From NCBI RefSeq assembly GCF_025854335.1, contig NZ_CP107716.1, positions 3,775,001-3,839,000 of the forward strand: a stretch of 64,000 nt of DNA, read 5' to 3'. A program made the translations under genes and the position numbers. The notes beneath the pieces are model-generated. The model ran no database searches. It saw nothing but the letters and a program-made list of their open reading frames with translations, and was not told where the DNA came from. Of the stretch, positions 32,927 to 42,744 are shown piece by piece (positions within the stretch are counted from its first letter, which is position 1; each line of letters starts with the position of its first letter). Source of the stretch: Pelagibacterium flavum. GTDB taxonomy: Bacteria; Pseudomonadota; Alphaproteobacteria; Rhizobiales; Devosiaceae.

Positions 32927-35527
32927 TTACAGCGTCCGCTGAACCTTTTCGACGCGATAGCATTCGATGACATCGCCGGGGCGCATGTCTTCGTACTTCT
33001 CGAACGCCATGCCGCATTCCTGACCGGACTGGACTTCCTTGACCTCGTCCTTGAAACGCTTGAGCGTCGAGAGCTTGCCTTCGTGGATAACCACGTTGTC
33101 GCGAATCAGACGCACGCCCGCGCCACGCTCGACCATGCCATCGGTAACCCGGCAGCCTGCGACCTTGCCGACCTTGGAGATGTTGAACACCTCGAGGATT
33201 TCGGCATTGCCCAGGAAGGTTTCACGCACTTCAGGGGCCAGCATCCCGCTCATCACGCCCTTCACGTCATCGATCAGGTCGTAGATGATGTTGTAGTAGC
33301 GGACTTCGATGCCTTCGCGCTGCGCCAGATCGGCGGCCTGCTTGTTGGCACGCACGTTGAACCCGATGATGACCGCACCAGAGGCCGTGGCGAGCGTCAC
33401 GTCGGATTCGGTGATCCCACCCACACCCGAATAGAGGATCTGGGCCGACACTTCGTCGGTCGAGAGCTTGTTGAGCGCGGTCACGATCGCTTCGACCGAA
33501 CCCTGAACGTCGCCCTTGATGAGCAGCGGGAACTTGGCGATGCCCGAAGCTTTGAGCTGGTTCATCATCTGCTCGAGCGAGGTCGCTCCACCACCGGCGG
33601 TCTTTTCGCGAATGACGCGCTGGCGGTATTCAGTGATCTCGCGGGCGCGGGCTTCGCTTTCGACAACGGCGAAACGGTCGCCGGCGTCGGGAACGCCCGA
33701 GAAACCAAGCACTTCGACCGGCGTCGAGGGACCCGCAGTTTTGACCTGCTCGCCCTTGTCGTCGATCAGCGCACGGACCTTGGCCCACTCGTTGCCGGCC
33801 ACGACAATGTCGCCGACGCTGAGCGTGCCGCGCTGCACCAGAACGGTGGCAACGGCGCCACGACCCTTGTCGAGCTTGGATTCGATGACCAGACCCTGGG
33901 CCGAACCGCTTTGGGGCGACTTGAGTTCGAGCACTTCGGACTGCAGCAGCACAGCTTCAAGCAGACCATCGAGATTGGTCTTCTTGAGCGCGGAGACTTC
34001 CACGTCCAGCACTTCACCGCCCATCGATTCAACAAACACTTCATGCTGAAGCAGTTCGGTGCGCACGCGGGTGGAATCGGCGCCCTGCTTGTCGATCTTG
34101 TTGATCGCGACAATGATCGGAACGCCCGCCGCCTTGGCGTGCTTGATGGATTCGATGGTCTGGGGCATCACGCCGTCGTCGGCTGCCACCACAAGAATGG
34201 CAATGTCGGTGGCCTGTGCGCCACGGGCCCGCATGGCGGTGAACGCTTCGTGGCCCGGAGTATCGAGGAAGGTGATCTTCTGGCCGTTCTTTTCGACCTG
34301 ATAGGCACCAATATGCTGGGTGATACCACCGGCTTCGGTCGAGACCACGTTGGCCTCGCGGATCGCATCGAGCAGCGAGGTCTTGCCGTGGTCGACGTGG
34401 CCCATGATGGTCACAACCGGCGGACGGTTGACCAGATCACCTGCGTCGTCATTGTCGATATCATCGAACAGGCCACCTTCGACGTCGCTTTCGGCGACGC
34501 GCTTGACGGTGTGTCCCATTTCGGTGGCGATCAGTTCGGCCGTATCGGCATCAATGACGTCGTTGATCTTGAGCATCTGGCCCTGGGCCATCAGCAGCTT
34601 GATGACGTCGACAGCGCGCTCGGCCATACGGTTGGCCAGTTCGGCCACCGTGATCGCCTCGGGGATCGTGACCTCGCGGGCCAGCTTGGGCTGGGCCACC
34701 TTGGTGTTGCGGCCCATCTTCTTGTTCTGGCGCCGGCGCATGGCGGCGAGCGAAGGTCCACGACGATCACTGTCGTCGAGTGCCGAATTGACGTTGAGGC
34801 GCCCACGCGAATTGGAATCGCGGCGCGCCGGCGTGGCGCTCGGCCGCGGTGCGGCATTGCGCTTGGCGCGTTCGAGTTCGTCCTTGTCGACAAGGGCCTT
34901 GGGACCGGGCGCCGCACGGCGGCGCACGCGGTCATCCTCGCCTTCGCCCGGAGGCGGCGGAGGCGGCATATCGGGCTGAGCAGCGCGCGGGCTGGGCTTG
35001 GCAACGGGCTTTGGCCGGGCCTGACCGGCCTTGACCGGAACGATCCCGTCCAACTCCTCATTGGCCGCTTCCCGGGCCTTTTCGGCTTCGACCGCGGCAG
35101 CGCGGCGCTCGGCCTCTTCGCGCTCGGCCTTGCGGCGGGCGTCGATCTCGGCGTGGCGCTGTGCTTCTTCTTCGGCCTTGATGCGATCTTCTTCGGCACG
35201 GGCCGCGGCTTCGCGCAGAGCGCGTTCGCGGGCCTGGTTCTCATTTTGGGTGAGACTGGCCGAATTGACGTTCTGACGCGGGCTGGCCGATTGCGGGCGC
35301 CCACCCGGACGGGACGGCTGGGGCCGCCCGCCCCCTGATGCATTGCCGCCCGACTGTTGAGGCGCGCCCGTACCGGGCCCACCCACGCGGCGGGTGCGCT
35401 TTTCAACAACGACGGTGCGTGAGGACCGCGACATGCCGGGCCGTGCGCCAAGATTTGGCGCGCCCTTGAGGGTCAGGGTCTTTTTCCCCGAGCCCGAATT
35501 GTCGCTGGTCTTGTCCTTATCGGTCAT
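32927..35527 (-). CDS. infB: Translation initiation factor IF-2
   Basis: An 866-residue IF-2. The N-terminal part (to about residue 270) is low-complexity, rich in Ala, Glu, Arg and Pro, with an [24 protein letters not shown] charged helix. It is followed by the IF2_N segment and the GTPase domain with [15 protein letters not shown] near residue 375, [15 protein letters not shown], and NKIDKQGA. Domain IV and the C-terminal fMet-tRNA binding part close the protein. It is the last gene of the rimP-nusA-ylxR-infB block and is coupled by ATGA to the YlxR-like gene. Confidence 0.97.
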   Translation of the reverse strand: MTDKDKTSDNSGSGKKTLTLKGAPNLGARPGMSRSSRTVVVEKRTRRVGGPGTGAPQQSGGNASGGGRPQPSRPGGRPQSASPRQNVNSASLTQNENQARERALREAAARAEEDRIKAEEEAQRHAEIDARRKAEREEAERRAAAVEAEKAREAANEELDGIVPVKAGQARPKPVAKPSPRAAQPDMPPPPPPGEGEDDRVRRRAAPGPKALVDKDELERAKRNAAPRPSATPARRDSNSRGRLNVNSALDDSDRRGPSLAAMRRRQNKKMGRNTKVAQPKLAREVTIPEAITVAELANRMAERAVDVIKLLMAQGQMLKINDVIDADTAELIATEMGHTVKRVAESDVEGGLFDDIDNDDAGDLVNRPPVVTIMGHVDHGKTSLLDAIREANVVSTEAGGITQHIGAYQVEKNGQKITFLDTPGHEAFTAMRARGAQATDIAILVVAADDGVMPQTIESIKHAKAAGVPIIVAINKIDKQGADSTRVRTELLQHEVFVESMGGEVLDVEVSALKKTNLDGLLEAVLLQSEVLELKSPQSGSAQGLVIESKLDKGRGAVATVLVQRGTLSVGDIVVAGNEWAKVRALIDDKGEQVKTAGPSTPVEVLGFSGVPDAGDRFAVVESEARAREITEYRQRVIREKTAGGGATSLEQMMNQLKASGIAKFPLLIKGDVQGSVEAIVTALNKLSTDEVSAQILYSGVGGITESDVTLATASGAVIIGFNVRANKQAADLAQREGIEVRYYNIIYDLIDDVKGVMSGMLAPEVRETFLGNAEILEVFNISKVGKVAGCRVTDGMVERGAGVRLIRDNVVIHEGKLSTLKRFKDEVKEVQSGQECGMAFEKYEDMRPGDVIECYRVEKVQRTL

Positions 35528-36141
35528 ATGGTGCCGTCTTCTTCTCTGTCTGTGGCGTTGAAAAGGGCAAGCCGATTTGCCCGTTCAATCACCGAATTTG
35601 CTGCCGCGCCGGGAGTCAGCGCAGCGTGTATCACATTTTCGAGCCCCAATGCCAAACCCAATTGGGTCGACGAGAGAGATTCGATATGAGCCAGCCTGTC
35701 GGCGACTTCGCCGCGCCGGGCCCATTGCAGCATCTTGCGGCGGCCGTCGGGAGCGGCATCGCTGGCTGTAATCAGCGCGCCCACCCGCCCCGACTGGAGA
35801 ACCGAAGCGACCTTGGCGGCGCCGGTTACCAGCGCGCCCGCCTTGCGCGCCAGCCCCAGGGTGCCCATCAGGCGCTGTTCTAACCGGGTCCGCACCTGTT
35901 CTGCAAGGTCGGGCGGCACCGTTACGTTTTCCTTGAGGCTTCGCGCAAAAACCTTTTTGCGCACCGCCTCGTTCACTGCGTCTGCAGAAAGGGTGATCCA
36001 GACACCGCGGCCGGGAGCCTTGGCATCAACATCGGGCGCCAATACCCCGTCGGGGGAAACCGCGAAGCGGATGAGCGCGGAAGCGGGTTTTTCGGCCCGC
36101 GTAAGAGCGCACATCCTGTCTACATCTTTTTCGCGGCCCAA
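35524..36141 (-). CDS. YlxR-like RNA-binding protein with L7Ae-like C-terminal domain
   Basis: The 205-residue product combines an N-terminal YlxR (DUF448) domain ([34 protein letters not shown]) with a C-terminal L7Ae/L30e-like domain ([40 protein letters not shown]). This fused form is usual in alphaproteobacteria. The only fitting start is a TTG at 36141 with AAGGG upstream. It is between nusA and infB, as in most bacteria, and is thought to act in transcription-translation coupling or RNase P function. Coupled to infB by ATGA. Confidence 0.9.
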   Translation of the reverse strand: MGREKDVDRMCALTRAEKPASALIRFAVSPDGVLAPDVDAKAPGRGVWITLSADAVNEAVRKKVFARSLKENVTVPPDLAEQVRTRLEQRLMGTLGLARKAGALVTGAAKVASVLQSGRVGALITASDAAPDGRRKMLQWARRGEVADRLAHIESLSSTQLGLALGLENVIHAALTPGAAANSVIERANRLALFNATDREEDGTI

Positions 36142-36194
36142 TTGCGGCGCCCTTTTACCCTTGTTCTGACAAACTCCCCGATGGGGGCGTTTCG

Positions 36195-37811
36195 TTATTC
36201 TGCGACCTCGCCCTCGGCGGGAACTTCGCCTTCATCCTCAACGACTTCTGCCTGAGGCAGGTCGTCTTCGGTGATCCAGCCGGCCTTGAGACGCGCGGTC
36301 ATGATCATGTCCTCGGCCTCTTCACGCGACAGCGGGAAGGCCGAAAGCGTGCCCTCGAAGCGCTTGGTTTCACCGTCCTTGCGCTCGGTCCAGCCGATCA
36401 GATCATCGGCGATGCAACCGGCGAAGTCCTCGACGGTCTTGATTTCTTCCTTGCCCAGGGCAACCAGCATTGCTGCCGAAAGGCCCGGAATGTCGTAAAG
36501 CGCATCCTCGACACCGAGCTTTTGACGCTCTTCGTCGAGTTCACGTTCCTGTGCATCGAGGAACTCGGTGGCACGGTTCTGAATCTCTCCGGCCGTTTCT
36601 TCATCGAACCCGCCGATCGAGGCGATTTCCGCCAGATCGACATAGGCCAGTTCCTCTATCGAGGAGAAGCCTTCCGAGGCGAGCAACTGGGCGACCATTT
36701 CGTCCACGTCGAGCGCGTTCATAAAGAGCGCCGTCCGCTCGGTGAATTCCTTCTGGCGGCGTTCGGATTCTTCCTGCTCGGTCAGGATGTCGATGTCCCA
36801 GCCGATCAGCTGGCTGGCCAGTCGCACGTTCTGGCCGCGACGACCGATGGCGAGCGAAAGCTGTTCGTCGGGAACCACGACTTCGATGCGCTCTGCCTGT
36901 TCGTCGAGCACCACCTTGGCGACGTCGGCGGGCTGGAGCGCGGATACGACCAAGTCTGCTACATTGTTCGTCCAGGGGATAATATCAATCTTTTCGCCCT
37001 GCAATTCTCCAACAACCGCCTGAACGCGGGATCCGCGCATGCCCACGCAGGCCCCGACCGGGTCGATCGAGGAATCCGAAGAGGTCACGGCGATCTTGGC
37101 GCGCGAGCCCGGATCGCGGGCGATCGAGCGGATGGTGATGATGCCGTCGTAGATTTCCGGCACTTCCTGGGCAAAAAGCTTGGCCATGAACTGGGGATGG
37201 GTGCGCGAGAGGAAAATCTGCGGTCCGCGTTGCTCGCGGCGCACGTCGTAGATATAGGCGCGCACGCGATCGCCATAACGGAACTGCTCACGCGGGATCA
37301 ATTCGTCGCGACGAATGATGGCTTCACCCCGGCCCAGATCGACGATCACATTGCCGTATTCAACGCGCTTGACGCTGCCGTTGACGATTTCGCCAACACG
37401 GTCTGCATATTCTTCGTACATGCGGTCGCGTTCGGCGTCGCGCACCTTCTGGACGATGACCTGCTTGGCCGACTGGGCAGCGATACGGCCGAATTCGATC
37501 GGGGGGAGCGGCTCTGTCACGTAATCGCCGAGCTTGGCGGCGTCGTTCTTGGCAAGCGCTTCCTTGAGCGAAATCTGCCGGCCATATTCTTCGACACGCT
37601 CGACAATTTCGAGCAGGCGCCACAGGCGCAGCTCGCCGGTGCGGGGATTGATCTCGGCCTTGACCTCGGTTTCGGCACCGTAGCGGGCCTTGGCGGCGCG
37701 CTGAATGGCCTCTTCCATAGCCTCGATAACGATCATGCGGTCGATGGACTTTTCGCGCGCCACGGCATCGGCGATCTGCAAAAGCTCCAACCTGTTCGCT
37801 GAAACGGCCAT
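36195..37811 (-). CDS. nusA: Transcription termination/antitermination factor NusA
   Basis: A 538-residue NusA. The order is the N-terminal RNA polymerase-binding domain ([20 protein letters not shown]), an S1 domain around residues 135-200 ([20 protein letters not shown]), two KH domains ([40 protein letters not shown]), and two C-terminal acidic helix-hairpin-helix repeats that end in an Asp/Glu-rich tail. The ATG at 37811 lies four bases after the rimP stop. Longer frames upstream are not used because they enter rimP. Confidence 0.97.
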   Translation of the reverse strand: MAVSANRLELLQIADAVAREKSIDRMIVIEAMEEAIQRAAKARYGAETEVKAEINPRTGELRLWRLLEIVERVEEYGRQISLKEALAKNDAAKLGDYVTEPLPPIEFGRIAAQSAKQVIVQKVRDAERDRMYEEYADRVGEIVNGSVKRVEYGNVIVDLGRGEAIIRRDELIPREQFRYGDRVRAYIYDVRREQRGPQIFLSRTHPQFMAKLFAQEVPEIYDGIITIRSIARDPGSRAKIAVTSSDSSIDPVGACVGMRGSRVQAVVGELQGEKIDIIPWTNNVADLVVSALQPADVAKVVLDEQAERIEVVVPDEQLSLAIGRRGQNVRLASQLIGWDIDILTEQEESERRQKEFTERTALFMNALDVDEMVAQLLASEGFSSIEELAYVDLAEIASIGGFDEETAGEIQNRATEFLDAQERELDEERQKLGVEDALYDIPGLSAAMLVALGKEEIKTVEDFAGCIADDLIGWTERKDGETKRFEGTLSAFPLSREEAEDMIMTARLKAGWITEDDLPQAEVVEDEGEVPAEGEVAE

Positions 37812-37815
37812 TGGA

Positions 37816-38445
37816 TCAATTCTCCTGGGTTCGCTCGTCGGCGTCGCCGCCGTCGGTTTCGTCAATGATGGTTTCGACGTCCTCATCGGCTTCGTCGTAA
37901 TCGGGATTTTCGGCCTGGCGCTGGCGTGCTTCGTCGAGCAGCTTGTCGGTCATCAACAGCTTTGCTTCGGCCAGAAGCGCCAGCGGCAGCACATGGACCG
38001 GATCGGTGCCTGCCGGAGCGTCGGGCAGGCGAATCGAGAAATTATCATCGTCGGCGCCGACGATATCGCCCCGGAAGCGCTTGCGGCCCTCGATCATTTC
38101 GGCGAGTTCAACCTTGGCTTCGTGTCCGACCCAGGCCTGGAAATCGCGGGCCCGGACCAGCGGACGGTCGACGCCGGGGGAGGAAATCTCGAGGTGATAT
38201 TCGCGGTCGATGGGGTCTTCGAGATCGAGAACCGGATTGAGGTCGTGGTGGAGCTTTTCGCAATCGGTAATAGCGAAATGCCCGTTTTCGTCCTCACACA
38301 TGATCTGCAGCGTGCAGCCATTGTCATTGCTGATGCGCACGCGAACCAGATCGTAGCCCAGCGATTGGGCCACCGGCTCGACGATAGCGGCGACACGCGC
38401 CTCAAGGGCGGATTCGCGGATGTAGCGTTTTGTATTGGCCGTCAT
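37816..38445 (-). CDS. rimP: Ribosome maturation factor RimP
   Basis: A 209-residue RimP needed for 30S subunit maturation. Typical segments are IVEPVAQSLGYDLVRVRIS near residue 20, DCEKLHHDLNPVLDLEDPI near 60, and YHLEISSPGVDRPLVRARDF near 83. The C-terminal tail of about 40 residues is acidic and longer than in E. coli, as in other Rhizobiales. First gene of the nusA-infB operon, transcribed from the gap after the trmB terminator. Confidence 0.96.
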   Translation of the reverse strand: MTANTKRYIRESALEARVAAIVEPVAQSLGYDLVRVRISNDNGCTLQIMCEDENGHFAITDCEKLHHDLNPVLDLEDPIDREYHLEISSPGVDRPLVRARDFQAWVGHEAKVELAEMIEGRKRFRGDIVGADDDNFSIRLPDAPAGTDPVHVLPLALLAEAKLLMTDKLLDEARQRQAENPDYDEADEDVETIIDETDGGDADERTQEN

Positions 38446-38466
38446 GCTTACCCTGATCGAGGTAAT

Positions 38467-38499
38467 AAAAAAGAGCGGGGCCGGTCGGCACCCACTCTC
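38467..38499 (-). terminator. Intrinsic terminator after trmB
   Basis: On the minus strand AGAGTGGGTGCC pairs imperfectly with GGCCCCGCTCT and is followed by TTTTTT. It separates trmB from rimP. Confidence 0.85.
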
Positions 38500-38540
38500 T
38501 CATTTTCCGAGATTGTTACGCTTCATATAGCGCCGCATCG

Positions 38541-39242
38541 TCACGAACGCAAGAACTCGAAATAAAAGCTCTTCATGCGCCCCTGCCGGCGAGCCTTCTG
38601 CTCGTACCTTGTTGCCTGCCAGCCGGGATAGGGTGCGTGCCAGGCGCCGGGTTCTGCGATGGCCCAGTCAAAACTGTCGGCTCTTAAAATATGGGCCAGC
38701 GTCCAGTTGGCATAGTCCTCGATGTCGGTCGCGAACCGGAATGTGCCGCCGGGTTTGAGGACGCGGGCGAACTCGGCGAGAATTTCGAACCGGATCAGGC
38801 GCCGCTTGTGATGGCGCGGCTTGGGCCACGGGTCGGGATAGAGAACGTAAAGACACTCAACCGAGGCGTCAGGCATAACGGCGAGCAACTTGATGACGTC
38901 GTCGGGGAAAAGCGCGATATTTGTGGTGCCCTCGACATCGATGGTTTCCAGCAACTTGCCGATGCCGCCGGTAAAGACCTCGCAGCCGATGAAACCATCT
39001 TGCGGGTTTTCGCGCGCCATACGCGCGAGATGTTCGCCACCGCCATAGCCGACTTCGAGGTGGATGCGTTTTGCCTGGGAGAACAACGCGCCGGGATCCA
39101 CAGGGGCGGAAATATCGACCGTTAGTTCGGGAAGCAGGGTCTCGAACAACACCTGCTGGCCCTTGTGGAGCTTCTTGCCCGAACGGCGTCCGAAAAAGGC
39201 ACGCGGCCCTTTGGGGTCCTGCGGGATGGATTTGGACGTCAT
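38541..39242 (-). CDS. trmB: tRNA (guanine-N7-)-methyltransferase
   Basis: A 233-residue TrmB that forms m7G46 in tRNA using SAM. The SAM-binding motif is HLEVGYGGGEHLARMA near residue 60, and the catalytic/RNA loop YPDPWPKPRHHKRRLI near 135 is diagnostic. The N-terminus contains RAFFGRRSGKKLHKGQQ, also typical. It stands between metK upstream and rimP downstream with intrinsic terminators on both sides, so it is probably transcribed alone. Confidence 0.96.
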   Translation of the reverse strand: MTSKSIPQDPKGPRAFFGRRSGKKLHKGQQVLFETLLPELTVDISAPVDPGALFSQAKRIHLEVGYGGGEHLARMARENPQDGFIGCEVFTGGIGKLLETIDVEGTTNIALFPDDVIKLLAVMPDASVECLYVLYPDPWPKPRHHKRRLIRFEILAEFARVLKPGGTFRFATDIEDYANWTLAHILRADSFDWAIAEPGAWHAPYPGWQATRYEQKARRQGRMKSFYFEFLRS

Positions 39243-39254
39243 GGGTTCACAATC

Positions 39255-39288
39255 AAAAACAAGAAGCGCGGCGTGTTGCGCCGCGCTT
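39255..39288 (-). terminator. Intrinsic terminator after metK
   Basis: Perfect 10-base stem AAGCGCGGCG/CGCCGCGCTT (39264-39273, 39279-39288). On the minus strand CTTGTTTTT follows. Confidence 0.88.
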
Positions 39289-39316
39289 TACAATCAATGG
39301 GTCGGCCGGGCAAGGA

Positions 39317-40498
39317 TCAGGTCAGCTCGGCCCGGATCGCGTCGGCCAGGTCGGTCTTTTCCCAGGAGAAACCGCCATCGGCTTCCGGCTCGCGCCCGAA
39401 ATGGCCATAGGCGGCGGTCCGCTCGTAAATGGGCTTGTTGAGGCCCAGATGTTCGCGGATCCCGCGCGGGGAAAGGTTCATCACTTTTTGCAGCACCACA
39501 CCGAGCCGATCCTCATCGACGGTGCCGGTGCCGTAAGTATCGACAAAGATCGACAGCGGCTTGGACACGCCGATGGCGTAGGAAAGCTGGATGACGCATT
39601 TTTCCGCCAGGCCCGCCGCGACGACGTTTTTCGCCAGATAGCGGGCCGCGTATGCTGCCGATCGGTCGACCTTGGTGGGATCCTTGCCCGAGAACGCGCC
39701 GCCGCCATGGGGAGCCGCGCCACCATAGGTGTCCACGATGATCTTGCGACCGGTCAGCCCTGCGTCGCCGTCAGGCCCGCCAATGACGAAAGCGCCAGTG
39801 GGATTGACGTAGAATTCGTCCTCTGGCGGCATCCAGCCCTTGGGCAGCACGTCTTCGACGAAGGGGCGCACAAGGTCACGGACGCATTGTTGGGATACGT
39901 TCTCGACATGCTGGGTGGAGACGACGACAGCGGAAACGCCAACTGGCTTGCCATTCTCGTATTTCAGCGTCACCTGGCTCTTGGCGTCGGGGCCGAACTG
40001 GGAGACGGCGCCGGAATGGCGGGCAGCCGCCATGTTCTTCAAGATCTTATGGGCGTAAGTGAGAGGCGCCGGCATCAGCTCGGGCGTCTCGTTGACGGCA
40101 AAGCCGAACATGATGCCCTGATCGCCGGCCCCTTCGTCCTTGTTGCCCGAAGCATCGACGCCCTGGGCGATGTGGGCAGACTGCTCGTGCACGTGGCAGG
40201 AGACATCGAGGGTCTTCCAATTGAAACCCTCCTGCTCATAGCCAATCCGCTTGACGACACCGCGCGCGATGTCTTCCATGCGGGCCGCATCGATGGAGGC
40301 GGGACCGCGAACCTCGCCTGCCAGAACGATGCGGTTGGTAGTCGCCAAGGTCTCAAGGGCAACGCGCGAATAGGGGTCTTCGGCGAAGAATGCGTCGACG
40401 ATGGCGTCGGACACCTGGTCGCAAATCTTGTCGGGATGTCCCTCGGAAACCGATTCCGAGGTAAAGAGATAGGAAGAACTGGCCACGTTAAACCTCAT
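39317..40498 (-). CDS. metK: S-adenosylmethionine synthetase
   Basis: A 393-residue MetK that makes SAM from methionine and ATP. Motifs: [17 protein letters not shown] near residue 12, [11 protein letters not shown] near 125, and the P-loop-like [20 protein letters not shown] near 260. The start at 40498 is used; a GTG four codons later (giving VASSSYLF) would match many homologues and is an alternative. A pair of mutually exclusive hairpins lies in the 60 bases before the start, possibly a regulatory leader. Good terminator downstream. Confidence 0.97.
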   Translation of the reverse strand: MRFNVASSSYLFTSESVSEGHPDKICDQVSDAIVDAFFAEDPYSRVALETLATTNRIVLAGEVRGPASIDAARMEDIARGVVKRIGYEQEGFNWKTLDVSCHVHEQSAHIAQGVDASGNKDEGAGDQGIMFGFAVNETPELMPAPLTYAHKILKNMAAARHSGAVSQFGPDAKSQVTLKYENGKPVGVSAVVVSTQHVENVSQQCVRDLVRPFVEDVLPKGWMPPEDEFYVNPTGAFVIGGPDGDAGLTGRKIIVDTYGGAAPHGGGAFSGKDPTKVDRSAAYAARYLAKNVVAAGLAEKCVIQLSYAIGVSKPLSIFVDTYGTGTVDEDRLGVVLQKVMNLSPRGIREHLGLNKPIYERTAAYGHFGREPEADGGFSWEKTDLADAIRAELT

Positions 40499-40512
40499 TT
40501 CAACTGGCGAGG

Positions 40513-40553
40513 GCGCACGCGGAAGTGCGCGTGCCCAGGCTCAATCCCGGGCA
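40513..40553 (-). promoter_or_regulatory. Structured metK leader with alternative hairpins
   Basis: Read on the minus strand, TGCCCGGG (40553-40546) can pair with CCTGGGCA (40539-40532) through G-U wobbles. The following bases can form either GCGCAC/GTGCGC (40530-40525 with 40518-40513) or GCACGCG/CGCGTGC (40534-40528 with 40521-40515). The latter competes with both other stems. This is the layout of a switch. I could not match it to the SAM-II or SAM/SAH riboswitch cores I know. Confidence 0.45.
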
Positions 40554-40600
40554 CTTTCGAATTTGCTTTTCGCAGGTTGGGATGCAGAAAGCAAGGGCGA

Positions 40601-40620
40601 TATAAAGAAAGCTTTATATG
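40601..40620. repeat. Perfect AT-rich inverted repeat between lnt and metK
   Basis: ATATAAAG-AAAG-CTTTATAT, eight-base arms, seven bases past the lnt stop. It could be a weak terminator of lnt or an operator of the metK promoter. Confidence 0.6.
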
Positions 40621-40627
40621 GATCAGG

Positions 40628-42247
40628 TCAATCGAGGCGCTTGAGGCGGCGGCGCCAACCCGGCAGTGAAGCCAGCGCACCCAAGATCAGCATGCCGACC
40701 AGCGGCCAATGGCGGTATTGTGCAAAAAACGTCGGAGCGATCGGCTTGGCCGGCGTGCCCTTGATGGCACCGACCATGCCTTCTCCCATCATCGCATCGA
40801 CGCGCCCAAGCGGATCGACAATGGCCGAAATGCCCGAATTTGCTGCCCGGACCATCGATTTCCCCTCTTCGACCGCCCTGACGCGGGCATGATGGAAATG
40901 CTGGGCCAGGCCGATCGAGCCGTCGAACCATGCGTCATTGGTGACAACGAGAATGAAATCGGCGTCGGCGACGGGAGCACCAAGGCCGCCGGGAAAAACA
41001 ATTTCGTAGCAGACGAGCGGCAGGATGGCGGGCGAGCCGGGCAGTTCAAGCAACCTGCGCCCGGCGCCCGCTGCCCAGCCTTGCGACCCCTCCACCAGTT
41101 GCGTGACGCCAAACCGGCGCAGGAAATCGCCAAACGGCAGATACTCTCCGAACGGGACGAGATGGGTCTTGTCGTAGGAAGTCACCACCTCCCCCTCGCC
41201 GTTGAAGGCAAGAACCGAATTGAACGGCTTGGCGCCGGGCACAATTTCACCATTGGCGCCATAAGGCTGGCGGGGAGCGCCGGTCAGAAGCCAGATATCG
41301 TCCGGCAGGGTGCGGGCGATGCGGGCAAGCAGTTCGGGCTCATCGGACAAAAAGAACGGAATGGCCGCCTCGGGCCAGATCAGATGGGTGACGTCACCCA
41401 GCCCCTGATCGTCAGGGTTGGTCTGCATGGTGGACAAATCGAGTAGGCGGGTAACAGTCTCCTCGCGCGCAAAGGTCTGCCATTTAACGTCCTGGGGGAT
41501 GACCGGCTGGACGATGCGCAGCACGACGTCTTCGAAGGGCTCGGTCTGCGTCTCATTGAGGCGAAAATTGCCCCAGGCGATCTGGCCGGCGAGCAAGCCG
41601 AAGGCGGCGAACAGGGGAAGGACGCGCGCAATCAGCGAGCGCTCGGCGGCAGGCCAGACCAAAGCCGGAGTGGCCGCAATGAGGATCGCCACAAATGTCA
41701 GCCCGTAAACGCCGACGAGGCTGGTGGCCTGCATCATTTCGGGGTTGGCGGTTAGCGTGTAGCCCAAAAGATTGAACGGAAAGCCGGTGAAAAGATAGCC
41801 ACGCGCCAGTTCCGCCAAGGTCAGTGCGGTCGCCAGCGCAAATATCCGGCCCGGTCCGGCTGACCAGAACAGATGGGCCAAGGCTGTGCCCAGCCCCCAG
41901 AACACAGAAAGCAGCAGCGCAAGCCCGGCCACAGCAAGTGGCATGACGACAAGCAGCCACCCGCCGTCAACGAAAAAGGCCGCGCCGATCCAGTGCAGGG
42001 CGACAAGGAAATAGCCAAAGCCAAAAGCGAGCCCGATGCGGAACGCGGGGCCCAGCACACTGGCGCGAACCGAGCGTTTGCGCTCGGCGCCGTCCAATGC
42101 CCAGACCAGCACCGGCATGGCGAGAAACAAGGCAACGAGAAAGAAGATCGGAGGGGCCGAGGAGCCGGCCAGCGCGCCTGCAACCACCAGCATCAGAATG
42201 CGCCGCCACCCGTGGGCGAGCATTGCAAACTCTGCAACAGCGGTCAT
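40628..42247 (-). CDS. lnt: Apolipoprotein N-acyltransferase
   Basis: A 539-residue inner membrane enzyme that adds the third acyl chain to lipoproteins. About six membrane helices fill residues 12-205. The C-terminal nitrilase-fold domain has the catalytic triad Glu in HLIWPEAAIPFF, Lys in SYDKTHLVPFGEYLPFG and Cys in LPLVCYEIVFPG. One more membrane helix lies near the end (PLVGMLILGALASLPG). The ATG at 42247 is chosen because it gives the normal N-terminus. It precedes metK on the same strand. Confidence 0.95.
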   Translation of the reverse strand: MTAVAEFAMLAHGWRRILMLVVAGALAGSSAPPIFFLVALFLAMPVLVWALDGAERKRSVRASVLGPAFRIGLAFGFGYFLVALHWIGAAFFVDGGWLLVVMPLAVAGLALLLSVFWGLGTALAHLFWSAGPGRIFALATALTLAELARGYLFTGFPFNLLGYTLTANPEMMQATSLVGVYGLTFVAILIAATPALVWPAAERSLIARVLPLFAAFGLLAGQIAWGNFRLNETQTEPFEDVVLRIVQPVIPQDVKWQTFAREETVTRLLDLSTMQTNPDDQGLGDVTHLIWPEAAIPFFLSDEPELLARIARTLPDDIWLLTGAPRQPYGANGEIVPGAKPFNSVLAFNGEGEVVTSYDKTHLVPFGEYLPFGDFLRRFGVTQLVEGSQGWAAGAGRRLLELPGSPAILPLVCYEIVFPGGLGAPVADADFILVVTNDAWFDGSIGLAQHFHHARVRAVEEGKSMVRAANSGISAIVDPLGRVDAMMGEGMVGAIKGTPAKPIAPTFFAQYRHWPLVGMLILGALASLPGWRRRLKRLD

Positions 42248-42744
42248 GGCGGTCCTTGCGCATCGAATCACTTGCTCAGAACCGTGACCGGACGGCCCGG
42301 AACGGTCAACTAATGCAAGATATTTGGTGTGCGTACGGAAAGTAAGAATGCCCCGTACGCCTCGCGAACGTACGGGGCGATGAGATTGTGGTGCAAACAA
42401 CCTCTGCCGGAGGACATCCGGCACTTATGTTGTACTTCAGGAGTTGGAGTTTGTCATTAGGATGACAGTTTTATCATCATTATTGTGATCGAAAAATATG
42501 CACGTACAGGCGCCACTCCCGAAGCGCCTGCCTATTATTTGACCAGATTGCGGCGCGCAGAATTCATCTGCTGACGGCTTTGTCCCTCCAGCAGGGCATC
42601 GCCTTGCCGACGCCAGCCACTCTCCTGTACCGAAAGGCCCGTGTTTACAGTCCGTTAACCCGGAAGTCCTCCAGCGCGCCCAAATGCTTGGCATGCTTTT
42701 TGCGACTCTAGCCAGCGCTGCAACAGCAACTGTCGGAGGACAAA
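42248..42744. other. 497-bp regulatory region between lnt and urtA
   Basis: No gene seen. A strong hairpin with 10-base arms GCCCCGTACG (42350-42359) and CGTACGGGGC (42369-42378) has a further GCGTACGG copy just upstream at 42331-42338. A TGGTGCAA half-site resembling an NtrC half-site lies near 42387. A sigma-54 promoter closes the region (separate entry). Confidence 0.6.
42688..42705 (+). promoter_or_regulatory. Sigma-54 promoter of urtA
   Basis: TTGGCATGCTTTTTGCGA has the invariant GG (42690-42691) and GC (42702-42703) exactly ten bases apart, with the TGGCA and TTGC context of the -24/-12 consensus. It ends 39 bases before the urtA start. Sigma-54 with NtrC is the known nitrogen-limitation route for urea uptake genes. 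Confidence 0.8.

Noticed and set aside
40499..40627. SAM-II or SAM/SAH riboswitch before metK
   Set aside because: I could not find the conserved core sequences of these classes. Only competing hairpins are visible, so it is reported as an unassigned leader.
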